A stretch of DNA of 9,148 nucleotides, taken from Deltaproteobacteria bacterium (GTDB lineage: Bacteria; Desulfobacterota; GWC2-55-46; S146-73). The position numbers and the translations under genes are program-made. The notes under the pieces are model-generated. The model had not been told where the DNA came from, did not search any database, and saw only the letters and a list, made by a program, of their open reading frames with translations. The stretch covers positions 1 to 9,148 of the forward strand of contig WGFF01000345.1 of NCBI GenBank assembly GCA_015492355.1. The letters are read 5' to 3'. This document shows, piece by piece, positions 1 through 6,833 of the stretch (position 1 is its first letter; every line of letters starts with the position of its first letter).

Positions 1-62
1 ATCTTCAGGGGGTGAAACCCCCTGAAGATATGAAGCCCCGCCCTGCAGGCGGGGAGATTCAC
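1..62 (+). mobile_element. Probable right end of an IS200/IS605-family (TnpB-type) element
   Basis: Two hairpins are stacked. The first is a perfect 12-bp stem (1-12 with 18-29) around the loop TGAAA. The second is a 7-bp GC stem (36-42 with 48-54, CCCCGCC/GGCGGGG) around CTGCA, followed by AGATTCAC. A subterminal hairpin of the GAAGCCCCGCC...GGCGGGG...TTCAC kind close to the right terminus is typical of many IS200/IS605 and TnpB-only (IS1341-type) elements, where the same stretch forms the 3' end of the omega RNA. The transposase or tnpB gene would lie left of the window and is not seen, so this could equally be a solo end or a non-autonomous relic. The exact cleavage point (about 62) is inferred. 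There is no T-tract directly after either stem, so a simple intrinsic terminator is less likely. Confidence 0.55.
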
Positions 63-70
63 CTTTTAGT

Positions 71-99
71 TTCCCATCGGAGCAGAAATCTGCTATACT
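71..99 (+). promoter_or_regulatory. Putative extended -10 promoter for the DUF1992/RNase H-like pair
   Basis: TATACT at 94-99 is preceded by TGC (an extended -10, TGN). A weak -35 (TTCCCA, 71-76, four of six matches) lies 17 bases upstream. Transcription would start near 106, inside the Shine-Dalgarno AGGAG (103-107) of the ATG at 117. If this promoter is used, the ATG at 135 may be the functional start. It sits just outside the IS200/IS605-like end. This is a pattern match only. Confidence 0.4.
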
Positions 100-116
100 T
101 TCAGGAGATTCCTCAA

Positions 117-512
117 ATGAGAGGGTCCCTTACAATGGACATAATCGCAAGAATAGCAGAGGAAAGGATAAGAAAGGCGATGGAGGAGGGTGTCTTCGAT
201 AATCTCGCTGGAAAGGGCAAGCCCCTTTTTTTCGATGATACGTGGGTGCCAGAGGATCTGAGGTCAGCGTACAGGATACTTAAAAACGCAGGCTGTATAC
301 CACCTGAGGCAGAGTTGAGAAAGGAGATATTCACCCTCAAAAACCTGATAGAGACGATAGACGATGACAGAGAGCGGTGCAGGAAACAGAGGGAACTCGA
401 CTTTAAGCTCATGAAGTTGAACATGGAGAGGGAAAGGGCTCTGAATCAGAGGGTTCTTTCAGAATATGGACACAGGATACTTAAAAGGCTTTCAGGTCGT
501 ACAGGGTGCTGA
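117..512 (+). CDS. DUF1992 / DnaJC28 conserved-domain protein
   Basis: This is a 131-residue protein. Residues 7-75 carry the DUF1992 (DnaJ homologue subfamily C member 28 conserved domain) signature: an N-terminal IARIAEERIRKAMEEG helix, then FDNLAGKGKPL, then a PEDLRSAYRILKNAG segment and PPEAELRKEI. The rest is a charged, probably coiled-coil helical tail (about residues 66-125) rich in Glu/Arg/Lys. No signal peptide or membrane segment is seen, so a cytosolic location is likely. The biochemical role of the family is not established; some eukaryotic members carry a J-domain, absent here. The start at 117 has AGGAG nine bases upstream. An ATG at 135 (MDIIARIAEERI) matches the usual family N-terminus and has GAGAGG ten bases upstream, so it is a close alternative; the reading frame also continues back to a GTG at 12 inside the hairpins, which is not credible. 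Its stop overlaps the next gene by 7 bases, implying coupled translation. Confidence 0.85.
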   Translation: MRGSLTMDIIARIAEERIRKAMEEGVFDNLAGKGKPLFFDDTWVPEDLRSAYRILKNAGCIPPEAELRKEIFTLKNLIETIDDDRERCRKQRELDFKLMKLNMERERALNQRVLSEYGHRILKRLSGRTGC

Positions 513-1366
513 GGAACACGTTCTGTCATATCCCTGGAATAGGGGCACGTCTTGAGTACAGTCTGTGGTCGTATGGGATACAATCGTGGCATGATCTTAA
601 CGGCAGGGATTATCCCTTTCTTTCCGGGCAGAGGATAGAGACCGTAAGGGACTGCATACGGCAGTCCTTCGTGCATCTTGAGGAGAACAATCCAGAATAC
701 TTTGCAGAGCGTCTGCCCGCGGGTCAGCACTGGAGGCTCTTCCCTGAGTTCAGACACCTCACGGCATATCTCGATATAGAGACCACAGGGCTCGGAGAAA
801 GAGACCACATCACCACCATAGCCCTCTATGACGGAAAGACCATCTCCTATTACGTCAACGGTTACAACCTTGAGGAGTTCTGCAAAGATATAAAGAGGTA
901 CAGGGTCATAGTTACGTACAACGGGAAGTGTTTCGATGTACCGCAGATAGAGAGATATTTCGATATAAGGCTCGACCAGGCACATATAGATCTAAGATAC
1001 GTTCTCAGGAGCCTTGGATTCAACGGCGGGCTTAAGGGATGCGAAAAGAGGCTCGGTATAGACAGGAAGGAACTGGATGGGCTCGATGGTTTCTTTGCGG
1101 TACTCCTCTGGGAGGATTTCAGAAGAAGGAAGAACCCACAAGCCCTTGAGACCCTTCTTGCCTACAACATCCAGGATGCGGTAAATCTGGAAGCACTCAT
1201 GGTCATAGCCTATAACCTCAAGATAAAGACCACACCCTTTGCAACCACAAACAGGATACCACTCCCCCCACAGCCAACCAATCCGTTCAGGCCCCACAAA
1301 AACACCATAGAAAGGATACTTCACGAAAGTTACTGGTACTGGTCTGTAAGGGGGGTCTACAGATAA
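506..1366 (+). CDS. RNase H-like superfamily exonuclease-fold protein (RNase_H_2 / YprB type)
   Basis: This is a 286-residue protein. Residues 1-30 (MLRNTFCHIPGIG...) are the characteristic start of this family, with a PGIG helix-hairpin-helix-like turn. The nuclease-like core spans about 85-240. DIETTG (D90, E92) gives the first acidic motif, TYNGKCFDVP (N139, D144) the second, HIDLRY (160-165) a third conserved strand, and YNIQDAVNLE (Y220, D224) the YxxxD motif of DEDDy exonucleases. All expected metal-binding acidic residues are present, so 3'-5' exonuclease activity on nucleic acid is plausible, but the substrate is unknown for most family members. It is probably cytosolic. The GTG start lies within the overlap with the upstream DUF1992 gene (GTGCTGA), and there is no strong independent Shine-Dalgarno, so it is most likely translated by coupling. 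The last 45 residues are Pro/Thr/aromatic-rich and not recognised as a domain. Confidence 0.85.
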   Translation: MLRNTFCHIPGIGARLEYSLWSYGIQSWHDLNGRDYPFLSGQRIETVRDCIRQSFVHLEENNPEYFAERLPAGQHWRLFPEFRHLTAYLDIETTGLGERDHITTIALYDGKTISYYVNGYNLEEFCKDIKRYRVIVTYNGKCFDVPQIERYFDIRLDQAHIDLRYVLRSLGFNGGLKGCEKRLGIDRKELDGLDGFFAVLLWEDFRRRKNPQALETLLAYNIQDAVNLEALMVIAYNLKIKTTPFATTNRIPLPPQPTNPFRPHKNTIERILHESYWYWSVRGVYR

Positions 1367-1446
1367 TTCCGAAGGGTCTGTTTCTTTCAGGTTGCATATA
1401 CCTTTGAGCCCCATGAAAGGCGATGATGGCGATGGGAGGTTGGCTA

Positions 1447-4400
1447 TTAAATACCATACCCACCGCCACCGGGTGTCTTTATGACTATGGATTCCCCTGG
1501 TTTTATATCAATGAGTGCCCTGTGGCTGAGCCTTTCAACCGTACCATCCACTCTTTTAAGGAGGTTCTCTCCCCTCTTTCCAGAACCACCGCCATTGAGT
1601 CCGTAAGGAGGATAGACCCTCCTTTCTGTTATGAGTGCCACCCTTGCGGACTTGAGGAATCGTATCTCCCTTACTATGCCATCCCCACCACGGTAGCGTC
1701 CCTTTCCACCTGATCCCCTCCTTATGGAGAACCGCTCGAGCCTCACCCCAGGGTGTCTGTATTCGAGTATTTCGGGATCGGTTATCCTCGTATTCGTCAT
1801 GTGTACATGCACACCTGATGCACCATCGCACCCCTGCATTGCGCCGGCTCCACCACCGATGGTCTCGTAGTAGGGGGCCTCACCCTCCACCTCGAAAAGG
1901 ACATTGTTCATGGTGCCCTGCGATGCAGAACAGATGCCGAGCGCACCAAGAAGCACATCCACTATCCTCTGGGAGGTCTCAACATTGCCCGAACCAACTG
2001 GCGCAGGAAAGCGGGGATCGAGTATACTACCCCTGGGCACGATGAGTGTAATAGGCTTCAGACAGCCATGGTTGAGGGGTATGTCAGTGGATGAGATGGC
2101 TCTCAGCACATAGAGCACACAGGAACGGGTGACCGAAATGGGGGTGTTGAGATTGTTGTGGGTATGCTGGGGATCGGTACCGCTGAAGTCTATGACACCA
2201 TGTACAGTATGGGGAGGGTCTGTGCCTGCGAGTATAAGTATCCTCACCTTTATGAGGGTGCCATCATCGAGCCTGTCCTCGAATACACCCTCAAAGCTCT
2301 CCCTTCCACCAAGGAACCTATAAAGGGCTTTCTTTACCGTATACTCTCCATTTTCCTGTATGTAGTGCATGTAATCCCTTACCGTATCCCAGCCATACCT
2401 GTCTATAACCCTCACGAGTTCTTCAACGCCTTTATGTGCAGAGGCTATCTGAGCCTTTATATCCCTTATCCGTTCCTCCACATCCCTTACAGGGTATCTG
2501 TGGTTTGAGAGGATATCCCTCAGTGCCTCTTCCATGAAGACACCATCCCTTACAACTGTAATGCCATCTATCAGTACACCCTCTTCGTCTATATGCCCTG
2601 CAGATGGCGGTATGGAGCCTGGTGTCCTGCCCCCTATGTCCGCATGGTGTCCCCTTGAGGCTGTAAAGAAGAGGAGTTCATCCCCAGAAAATACAGGCTC
2701 AACCACTGTAAGGTCTGGCAGATGTGAGCCACCCCTGTATGGATTGTTCGTAAGGAAGACATCCCCTGGCTGGATATCGTCTCTTCGTACCTCAAGCACC
2801 CCCTTTACAGTATCTGCCATCGAGCCGAGATGGACAGGTATATGAGGTGCATTTGCAATGAGGTTACCCTTGGAGTCGAAGATGGCACAGGAAAAATCGA
2901 GCCTCTCTTTTATGTTTACAGAGGAGGCTGTGTTCCTCAGGGTATAGCCCATCTCCTTTGCCACGTTCATGAATATACTGTTGAAGACCTCAAGGAGTAC
3001 GGGGTCTGCACCTGTGGACTTCTTCGTGCAAGAGGTCTTTTTCACACCTTCACCCACCCTTCTTACGAACACCATCCCACTTTCATTCAGCTCTACCTCG
3101 AAGCCAGGGTCTACAATGAGTGTGGAGTATCTGTCGACCAGAAAGGCAGGTCCTTTTATCCCTGTGCCCTGTGGGATCGCTTCTCTTCGGTATACCCCTG
3201 CCTCCATCCATCCACCGGGATAGTATATCTCTCTGTACGAAAGAGGTGTGGTGGATGGATTGGTGGGTGGGGAGGTAGATGGAAGCATAGGAAAGAGTAC
3301 CCTCTGGGACAGTATCTCTACCCTTATGTTGACAATCTCGATACGGTCTGTATCAGGAAAGAACCCAAAAAGCCTTTTGTATCGTTTCCTGAAGTTATGG
3401 AGGTCTTCTCTGTACCCTGTGTATTCAACTGTTATGAAGCTATCAGTACCCTTTGGACGGAGATCCATGGCTCTGGTAACCATGAGACCTTCTGTGGATG
3501 TGGTGATCTCTTCTATCATCTTTGAAAACATACCTTCCAGTTCTGCATGTGTCCGGGGTGTGAGGGGTTTGAGTACAGTAACAGCCCTTTTTTCTGTATG
3601 CCTTGCAAGACCTATCCCGTAGGCAGACATGACAGGGCTGAGGGGATGGAACACAATGGTTTCCATCCCGAGGAGTTCGGCTATCTGGCAGGCATGTTGA
3701 CCACCCGCACCACCAAAGCAGAAAAGTGCGTATCTCCTCACATCGAACCCCCTGCTCACTGATATCTCCTTTATGGCGAGCGCCATCCTCTCGTTTGCAA
3801 TCCTCAGGAAGCCCATGGCAACCTCCTCAGGGGTAAGATTTCTTCCTGTGGAGGTGTTTATCCTTTCTGTGAGGGTTTTGAAACCATCCCTCACAATGTC
3901 TATTGACAGGGGAGAGTCCCTGTGGGGACCAAAGGTCCTCGGGAAGTATTCAGGGATGATACGTCCTGTGAGGAGATTGGCGTCTGTAACAGTGAGTGGT
4001 CCTCCAAAACCATAACATGCAGAGCCTGGATATGAGCCAGCAGATTCAGGTCCAACGTACATCTTCTTGCCATCGAATCCAAGCACAGAGCCCCCACCAG
4101 ATGCAACTGTTACGATGTTTATTGCCTCTGTCTGGAGTTCCACCCCGTCTATGGTCTGTTCGTACACCCGCTCTATCCCCATGTCGTATCTCGACACATC
4201 CGTTGAGGTACCTCCCATATCGAAGCCTATGGCACCCTTGAACCCGAGCCTGCCTGCCACACTCCCCACTGCTATGGCTCCACCAGATGGTCCTGAAAGT
4301 ATGGCATCCTTTCCCAAAAAACCCTCTGGACCGGTAAGTCCACCAGAGCTCTGTATGAATTCAATGGGTATGTTACCCGTGTATCTCCTTATGCCTTCGA

Positions 4401-5070
4401 GATACCGTGCAATGACAGGGCTAAGATAGGCATCCACAACGGTACTCTGTGCACGGGTTATGACCTTTATGAGGTTTACCGTCCTGTGGGATAGAAATAT
4501 AGACCCTATACCACACCCTTTGAGAATCTCCTCGCACATGAGCTCATGTGCCGGATTCTTCCACGAATGAAGAAAAACAACCGCAACAGTGTGGAACCCA
4601 CCTGTTAGAATCCTCTCTGCAAGCCCCTTTATCTCATCTGTATCAATGGGTCTTATAACCGTTCCATCCGAGGCTATCCTCTCCTCTACCTCGAAGACCT
4701 CTGAATAGAGGGGGGATGGTTTTTTGATACAGAGGTCAAAGATATGTGGTCTCTGCTGGTGTCCTATTTCGAGCAGGTCTCTGAACCCACTGGTTATAAC
4801 GAGGGCTGTCCTTCCACCCTTTCTCTCAATGAGGGCATTGGTTGCTACAGTGGTGCCGAACCTTATGGTCTCTATTCTGTCCTCTGGCAGGGGCTCATGC
4901 CTTTCAAGCCTGAGAATCCTTCTTATACCCTCTATGCACGGGTCTTCGTAATCAGGAGAGGATGAGAGGAGTTTAAGGGTGTGTATGTTCCCCTCTGGAT
5001 CAAGTCCCACCACATCTGTAAACGTACCACCCCTGTCTACAGCAAATCTCCACCTGGCTGGTCTTTCCAT
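1447..5070 (-). CDS. Fused 5-oxoprolinase / N-methylhydantoinase A+B family enzyme
   Basis: This 1207-residue protein is close to the length of OPLAH-type 5-oxoprolinases (about 1280). The HyuA-like half has the ASKHA-type nucleotide-binding motifs FAVDRGGTFTDVVG (9-22) and IGFDMGGTSTDVSRYD (281-296). It also has GTTVATNALIER (72-83), GFRDLLEIGHQQR (95-107) and CFGGAGGQHACQIAELLG (451-468). A Pro/Thr/Ser-rich linker (597-611) and a joint near 672-690 lead into the HyuB-like half: HIPVHLGSM (743-751), NNPYRGGSHLPDL (775-787), GHHADIGGRTPGSIPP (807-822), and the Gly-rich end PPYGLNGGGSG (1154-1164) to TPGGGGYGI. 5-Oxoprolinase hydrolyses 5-oxo-L-proline to L-glutamate with ATP. The N-terminal third resembles OPLAH more than hydantoinases, but related enzymes act on hydantoins or ketones, so the substrate stays inferred. 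It is cytosolic. Its start is four bases after the upstream dehydrogenase stop, with only AAGAG touching the ATG, so translation is probably by reinitiation or coupling. Confidence 0.88.
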   Translation of the reverse strand: MERPARWRFAVDRGGTFTDVVGLDPEGNIHTLKLLSSSPDYEDPCIEGIRRILRLERHEPLPEDRIETIRFGTTVATNALIERKGGRTALVITSGFRDLLEIGHQQRPHIFDLCIKKPSPLYSEVFEVEERIASDGTVIRPIDTDEIKGLAERILTGGFHTVAVVFLHSWKNPAHELMCEEILKGCGIGSIFLSHRTVNLIKVITRAQSTVVDAYLSPVIARYLEGIRRYTGNIPIEFIQSSGGLTGPEGFLGKDAILSGPSGGAIAVGSVAGRLGFKGAIGFDMGGTSTDVSRYDMGIERVYEQTIDGVELQTEAINIVTVASGGGSVLGFDGKKMYVGPESAGSYPGSACYGFGGPLTVTDANLLTGRIIPEYFPRTFGPHRDSPLSIDIVRDGFKTLTERINTSTGRNLTPEEVAMGFLRIANERMALAIKEISVSRGFDVRRYALFCFGGAGGQHACQIAELLGMETIVFHPLSPVMSAYGIGLARHTEKRAVTVLKPLTPRTHAELEGMFSKMIEEITTSTEGLMVTRAMDLRPKGTDSFITVEYTGYREDLHNFRKRYKRLFGFFPDTDRIEIVNIRVEILSQRVLFPMLPSTSPPTNPSTTPLSYREIYYPGGWMEAGVYRREAIPQGTGIKGPAFLVDRYSTLIVDPGFEVELNESGMVFVRRVGEGVKKTSCTKKSTGADPVLLEVFNSIFMNVAKEMGYTLRNTASSVNIKERLDFSCAIFDSKGNLIANAPHIPVHLGSMADTVKGVLEVRRDDIQPGDVFLTNNPYRGGSHLPDLTVVEPVFSGDELLFFTASRGHHADIGGRTPGSIPPSAGHIDEEGVLIDGITVVRDGVFMEEALRDILSNHRYPVRDVEERIRDIKAQIASAHKGVEELVRVIDRYGWDTVRDYMHYIQENGEYTVKKALYRFLGGRESFEGVFEDRLDDGTLIKVRILILAGTDPPHTVHGVIDFSGTDPQHTHNNLNTPISVTRSCVLYVLRAISSTDIPLNHGCLKPITLIVPRGSILDPRFPAPVGSGNVETSQRIVDVLLGALGICSASQGTMNNVLFEVEGEAPYYETIGGGAGAMQGCDGASGVHVHMTNTRITDPEILEYRHPGVRLERFSIRRGSGGKGRYRGGDGIVREIRFLKSARVALITERRVYPPYGLNGGGSGKRGENLLKRVDGTVERLSHRALIDIKPGESIVIKTPGGGGYGI

Positions 5071-5074
5071 CTCT

Positions 5075-6232
5075 TTACGGCACTATCTTGAATATCTGTC
5101 CCCTGTGGTCAACGATGTAGAGTTCATGGTCTTCATCCTCACCAAAGGAACTTATCCTGAGGCGGGTTTTGAGGAGGGTTTTTGTCTTTGTAACGCCATC
5201 CTTCATGTCATAACGGAGAGCCATGACCCTTCCGCTTCCGTAATCACCGTATATGTAGGCACCGCACAGCTCAGGTATATCCCTTCCCCTGTAGACAAAG
5301 CCACCTGTTATCGAGATACCGGTTGACCTTGGATAGTCAAGAATGGGTAGTTCGAGCCCTTCCCTTTTGCATCTGGGATTCACCCCTGGTGTGCATATCA
5401 TCCCTTCCATTATATTCCAGCCATAGTTGCCACCTTTCTTTATTATATCTATCTCCTCCCTTGCATTCTGCCCCACGTCACCCGCATATAAAAGCCCTGT
5501 TACAGGGTCGAAGGAGAATCTCCAGGGGTTTCTCAATCCGTAAGCCCATATCTCTGGAAGGGCAGAACTTTCCTGCACGAAGGGATTGTCAGGGGGTATA
5601 GCATAGGCTTTATCCTTCTCGATCCTGTTGACATCTATCCTCAACATCTTTCCCAGCAGGGTTTTAAGATTCTGACCATTGCCATGGGGATCGTTTGCAC
5701 TGCCACCATCGCCCATCCCTATGTAGAGGTATCCATCAGGACCGAACACTATATTACCACCGTTGTGGTTACCGTAGGGTTGGGGGATGGTGAGTATGGT
5801 GCGCTCGCTCTGTCTGAGGGCAATATCAGGGTCACTGTCGGATACCATGAACTCGGATATCATTGTTACGAGTCCGTTCCTCTCTGTGGTATAGTTTACA
5901 AAGAAACGGCGGTTTTTCTTGAAATCGGGATGGAAGGCAAGCCCCAGAAGCCCCTTCTCGCCACCTGAGACAACCCTGTCCCTTATATCGAGGAAGGGCC
6001 TTTTGAGAATCCTGCCATCCTTCCATATTTTTATGATACCCTCCTGTTCTATGATGAACAGTCTCCCTGTTCCATCACCAGCATTGAAGAGGCCAACTGG
6101 TTTTTTGAGACCATCCGCTATCCTTTTGATGCGTACAAAGGGGATGTCTTTACCCTCCTTGGTACATGATGGTGCAGAGAGAAGACCAGAGGGTATGAGC
6201 AGGAAGGGTATCATGTACAAGATGTACCTCAT
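5075..6232 (-). CDS. PQQ-dependent sugar (aldose/sorbosone) dehydrogenase-like beta-propeller, exported
   Basis: This is a 385-residue protein of the glucose/sorbosone dehydrogenase family (soluble aldose sugar dehydrogenase, YliI-like), a six-bladed beta-propeller that oxidises sugars using PQQ and calcium. Motifs in order: EKGLLGLAFHPDF (92-104), NHNGGNIVFGPDGYLYIG (155-172, with H156 at the position of the catalytic histidine), MGDGG (173-177), GKMLRIDVN (194-202), YGLRNPWRFSFD (231-242), GDVGQN (251-256) and GGNYGW (267-272). The Cys pair at 280/288 could form a disulfide. The chosen ATG at 6232 begins a Sec-type signal peptide (MRYILYMIPFLLIP..., cleavage near residue 20) and has AGGA eleven bases upstream. 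The frame stays open a further 43 codons to an ATG at 6361, but that stretch matches nothing expected and lacks a close ribosome site. A cysteine at residue 23 lies in APSC, not a canonical lipobox. No PQQ synthesis genes are in the window. It is first in an operon with the oxoprolinase. Confidence 0.85.
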   Translation of the reverse strand: MRYILYMIPFLLIPSGLLSAPSCTKEGKDIPFVRIKRIADGLKKPVGLFNAGDGTGRLFIIEQEGIIKIWKDGRILKRPFLDIRDRVVSGGEKGLLGLAFHPDFKKNRRFFVNYTTERNGLVTMISEFMVSDSDPDIALRQSERTILTIPQPYGNHNGGNIVFGPDGYLYIGMGDGGSANDPHGNGQNLKTLLGKMLRIDVNRIEKDKAYAIPPDNPFVQESSALPEIWAYGLRNPWRFSFDPVTGLLYAGDVGQNAREEIDIIKKGGNYGWNIMEGMICTPGVNPRCKREGLELPILDYPRSTGISITGGFVYRGRDIPELCGAYIYGDYGSGRVMALRYDMKDGVTKTKTLLKTRLRISSFGEDEDHELYIVDHRGQIFKIVP

Positions 6233-6405
6233 TCTTTTAGATATCCTAAAACGTTGTGCCAGAACTATTTTCCATACGGGCAGGCAAGAAAGGGCTATGG
6301 TTGAGCCATAACTCCCTGATTCAATCGGTATTTCGATTTCAGGTAATTTTCGAACTTTCATTGATTTTGAAAAATGCCCTCGTTTTATAACCTGGTAAGA
6401 GAGTG

Positions 6406-6414
6406 TGCTATATT
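6406..6414 (+). promoter_or_regulatory. Putative extended -10 promoter for the 49-codon ORF
   Basis: TGC followed by TATATT (6409-6414) forms an extended -10 element; no good -35 is seen 16-18 bases upstream. The predicted transcript would have a leader of about 75 bases before the ATG at 6498. In that leader, TTTCTAA (6434-6440) is complementary to TTAGAAA (6478-6484), which overlaps the start of the Shine-Dalgarno, so the long-loop pairing could modulate initiation. This is weak pattern evidence only. Confidence 0.3.
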
Positions 6415-6497
6415 GATAGAGATTTAATAGTGGTTTCTAAAATGATTTAAGATTCAAGCGATTAAACCCGAACCATCTTAGAAAGGAGGGACTGCTT

Positions 6498-6647
6498 ATG
6501 AAAATGGTATTATGGATTGATAGGAATGTCAAGACCAGGAGGGTAGAGGTAAAGGAACTCTTAGGCAGTCCATTCAATAGTGTTGGAGATGGATGTGAAG
6601 TAGGATTTGATTCCTCTGGGCTTGATTGCAGATTCAGGGTCTTTTAG
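6498..6647 (+). CDS. Unrecognised 49-residue protein with near-perfect ribosome binding site
   Basis: The ORF starts at ATG 6498 with AAAGGAGGG (6482-6490) seven bases upstream, close to the ideal Shine-Dalgarno, and ends at TAG 6645-6647. The N-terminus (MKMVLWIDRNVKTRRVEVKE) is amphipathic and basic. The second half is Gly/Ser/Asp/Cys-containing, with two cysteines (C33 and C44), and ends in RFRVF. No signal peptide or membrane helix is seen and no family is recognised. It is transcribed divergently from the PQQ dehydrogenase gene and is followed within 60 bases by an inverted-repeat relic, so it may be the remaining front part of a longer gene cut by a mobile element. The ribosome site is the main argument that it is translated. 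Confidence 0.5.
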   Translation: MKMVLWIDRNVKTRRVEVKELLGSPFNSVGDGCEVGFDSSGLDCRFRVF

Positions 6648-6705
6648 ATAAAGAGGTGAGGCGGTTGGCAGGAAGGGGGGAGGTAGTGTTGGGCATGTTA
6701 GATGG

Positions 6706-6769
6706 GGGACTGTCCACTGAACTGTGTAAATGTTAAACTAACTCAAAAACACGGGAGGTGGACAGTCCC
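6706..6769. repeat. 12-bp perfect inverted repeat with 40-base spacer (mobile-element relic or solo ends)
   Basis: GGGACTGTCCAC (6706-6717) is repeated exactly in inverse as GTGGACAGTCCC (6758-6769). The left arm continues into ACTGTGTAAATG, which resembles the ends of some IS256/mutator-type elements. The 40-base interior is AT-rich and has no ORF. It could be a MITE-like remnant, two opposed IS ends after deletion, or a long-loop hairpin. The IS256-like assignment is a resemblance, not a demonstrated match. Confidence 0.5.
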
Positions 6770-6779
6770 TCTAATTACC

Positions 6780-6800
6780 TTTAGTGCGTTAGCCACTAAA
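6780..6800. repeat. 7-bp hairpin straddling the left end of the IS
   Basis: TTTAGTG (6780-6786) pairs with CACTAAA (6794-6800) around a 7-base loop CGTTAGC. The right arm lies inside the left terminal inverted repeat of the IS481-like element and the left arm lies outside it. There is no U-tract on either side, so intrinsic termination is not supported. The outer arm may be a relic of a partial second terminus. Confidence 0.35.
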
Positions 6801-6810
6801 AGCGTTGACA
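6789..6810 (+). repeat. Left terminal inverted repeat of the IS481-like element
   Basis: It begins TTAGCCAC and ends GCGTTGACA, and matches the inverted right end at 17 of 22 positions. It lies 23 bases beyond the transposase stop codon, a usual distance for this kind of element. Confidence 0.65.
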
Positions 6811-6813
6811 AGA

Positions 6814-6824
6814 GGTCTTCCGGT
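6814..6824 (+). repeat. Left copy of an internal 11-bp inverted repeat of the IS
   Basis: GGTCTTCCGGT is repeated exactly in inverse as ACCGGAAGACC at 7936-7946. The left copy is 3 bases inside its terminal repeat, while the right copy is 33 bases inside. It is a candidate secondary transposase-binding site. Confidence 0.5.
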
Positions 6825-6833
6825 TTCAGAGGG

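Noticed and set aside
12..116. GTG start at 12 for the DUF1992 gene
   Set aside because: The extra 35 codons run through the IS200/IS605-like hairpins and have no family similarity; starts at 117 or 135 are better placed.
1367..1446. Terminator between the convergent operons
   Set aside because: Only a 5-bp CCTTT/AAAGG pairing was found, with no T-tract on either strand.
2830..3525. 231-codon open frame on the + strand within the oxoprolinase gene
   Set aside because: It lies wholly antisense to a gene with clear family motifs throughout, resembles no family, and has no supporting ribosome site. It is a shadow frame, like the other + strand frames across 1423-6311.
6240..6262. Sigma54-like TGGCAC on the - strand before the dehydrogenase gene
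   Set aside because: The -12 GC element is absent and transcription would start almost at the ATG.
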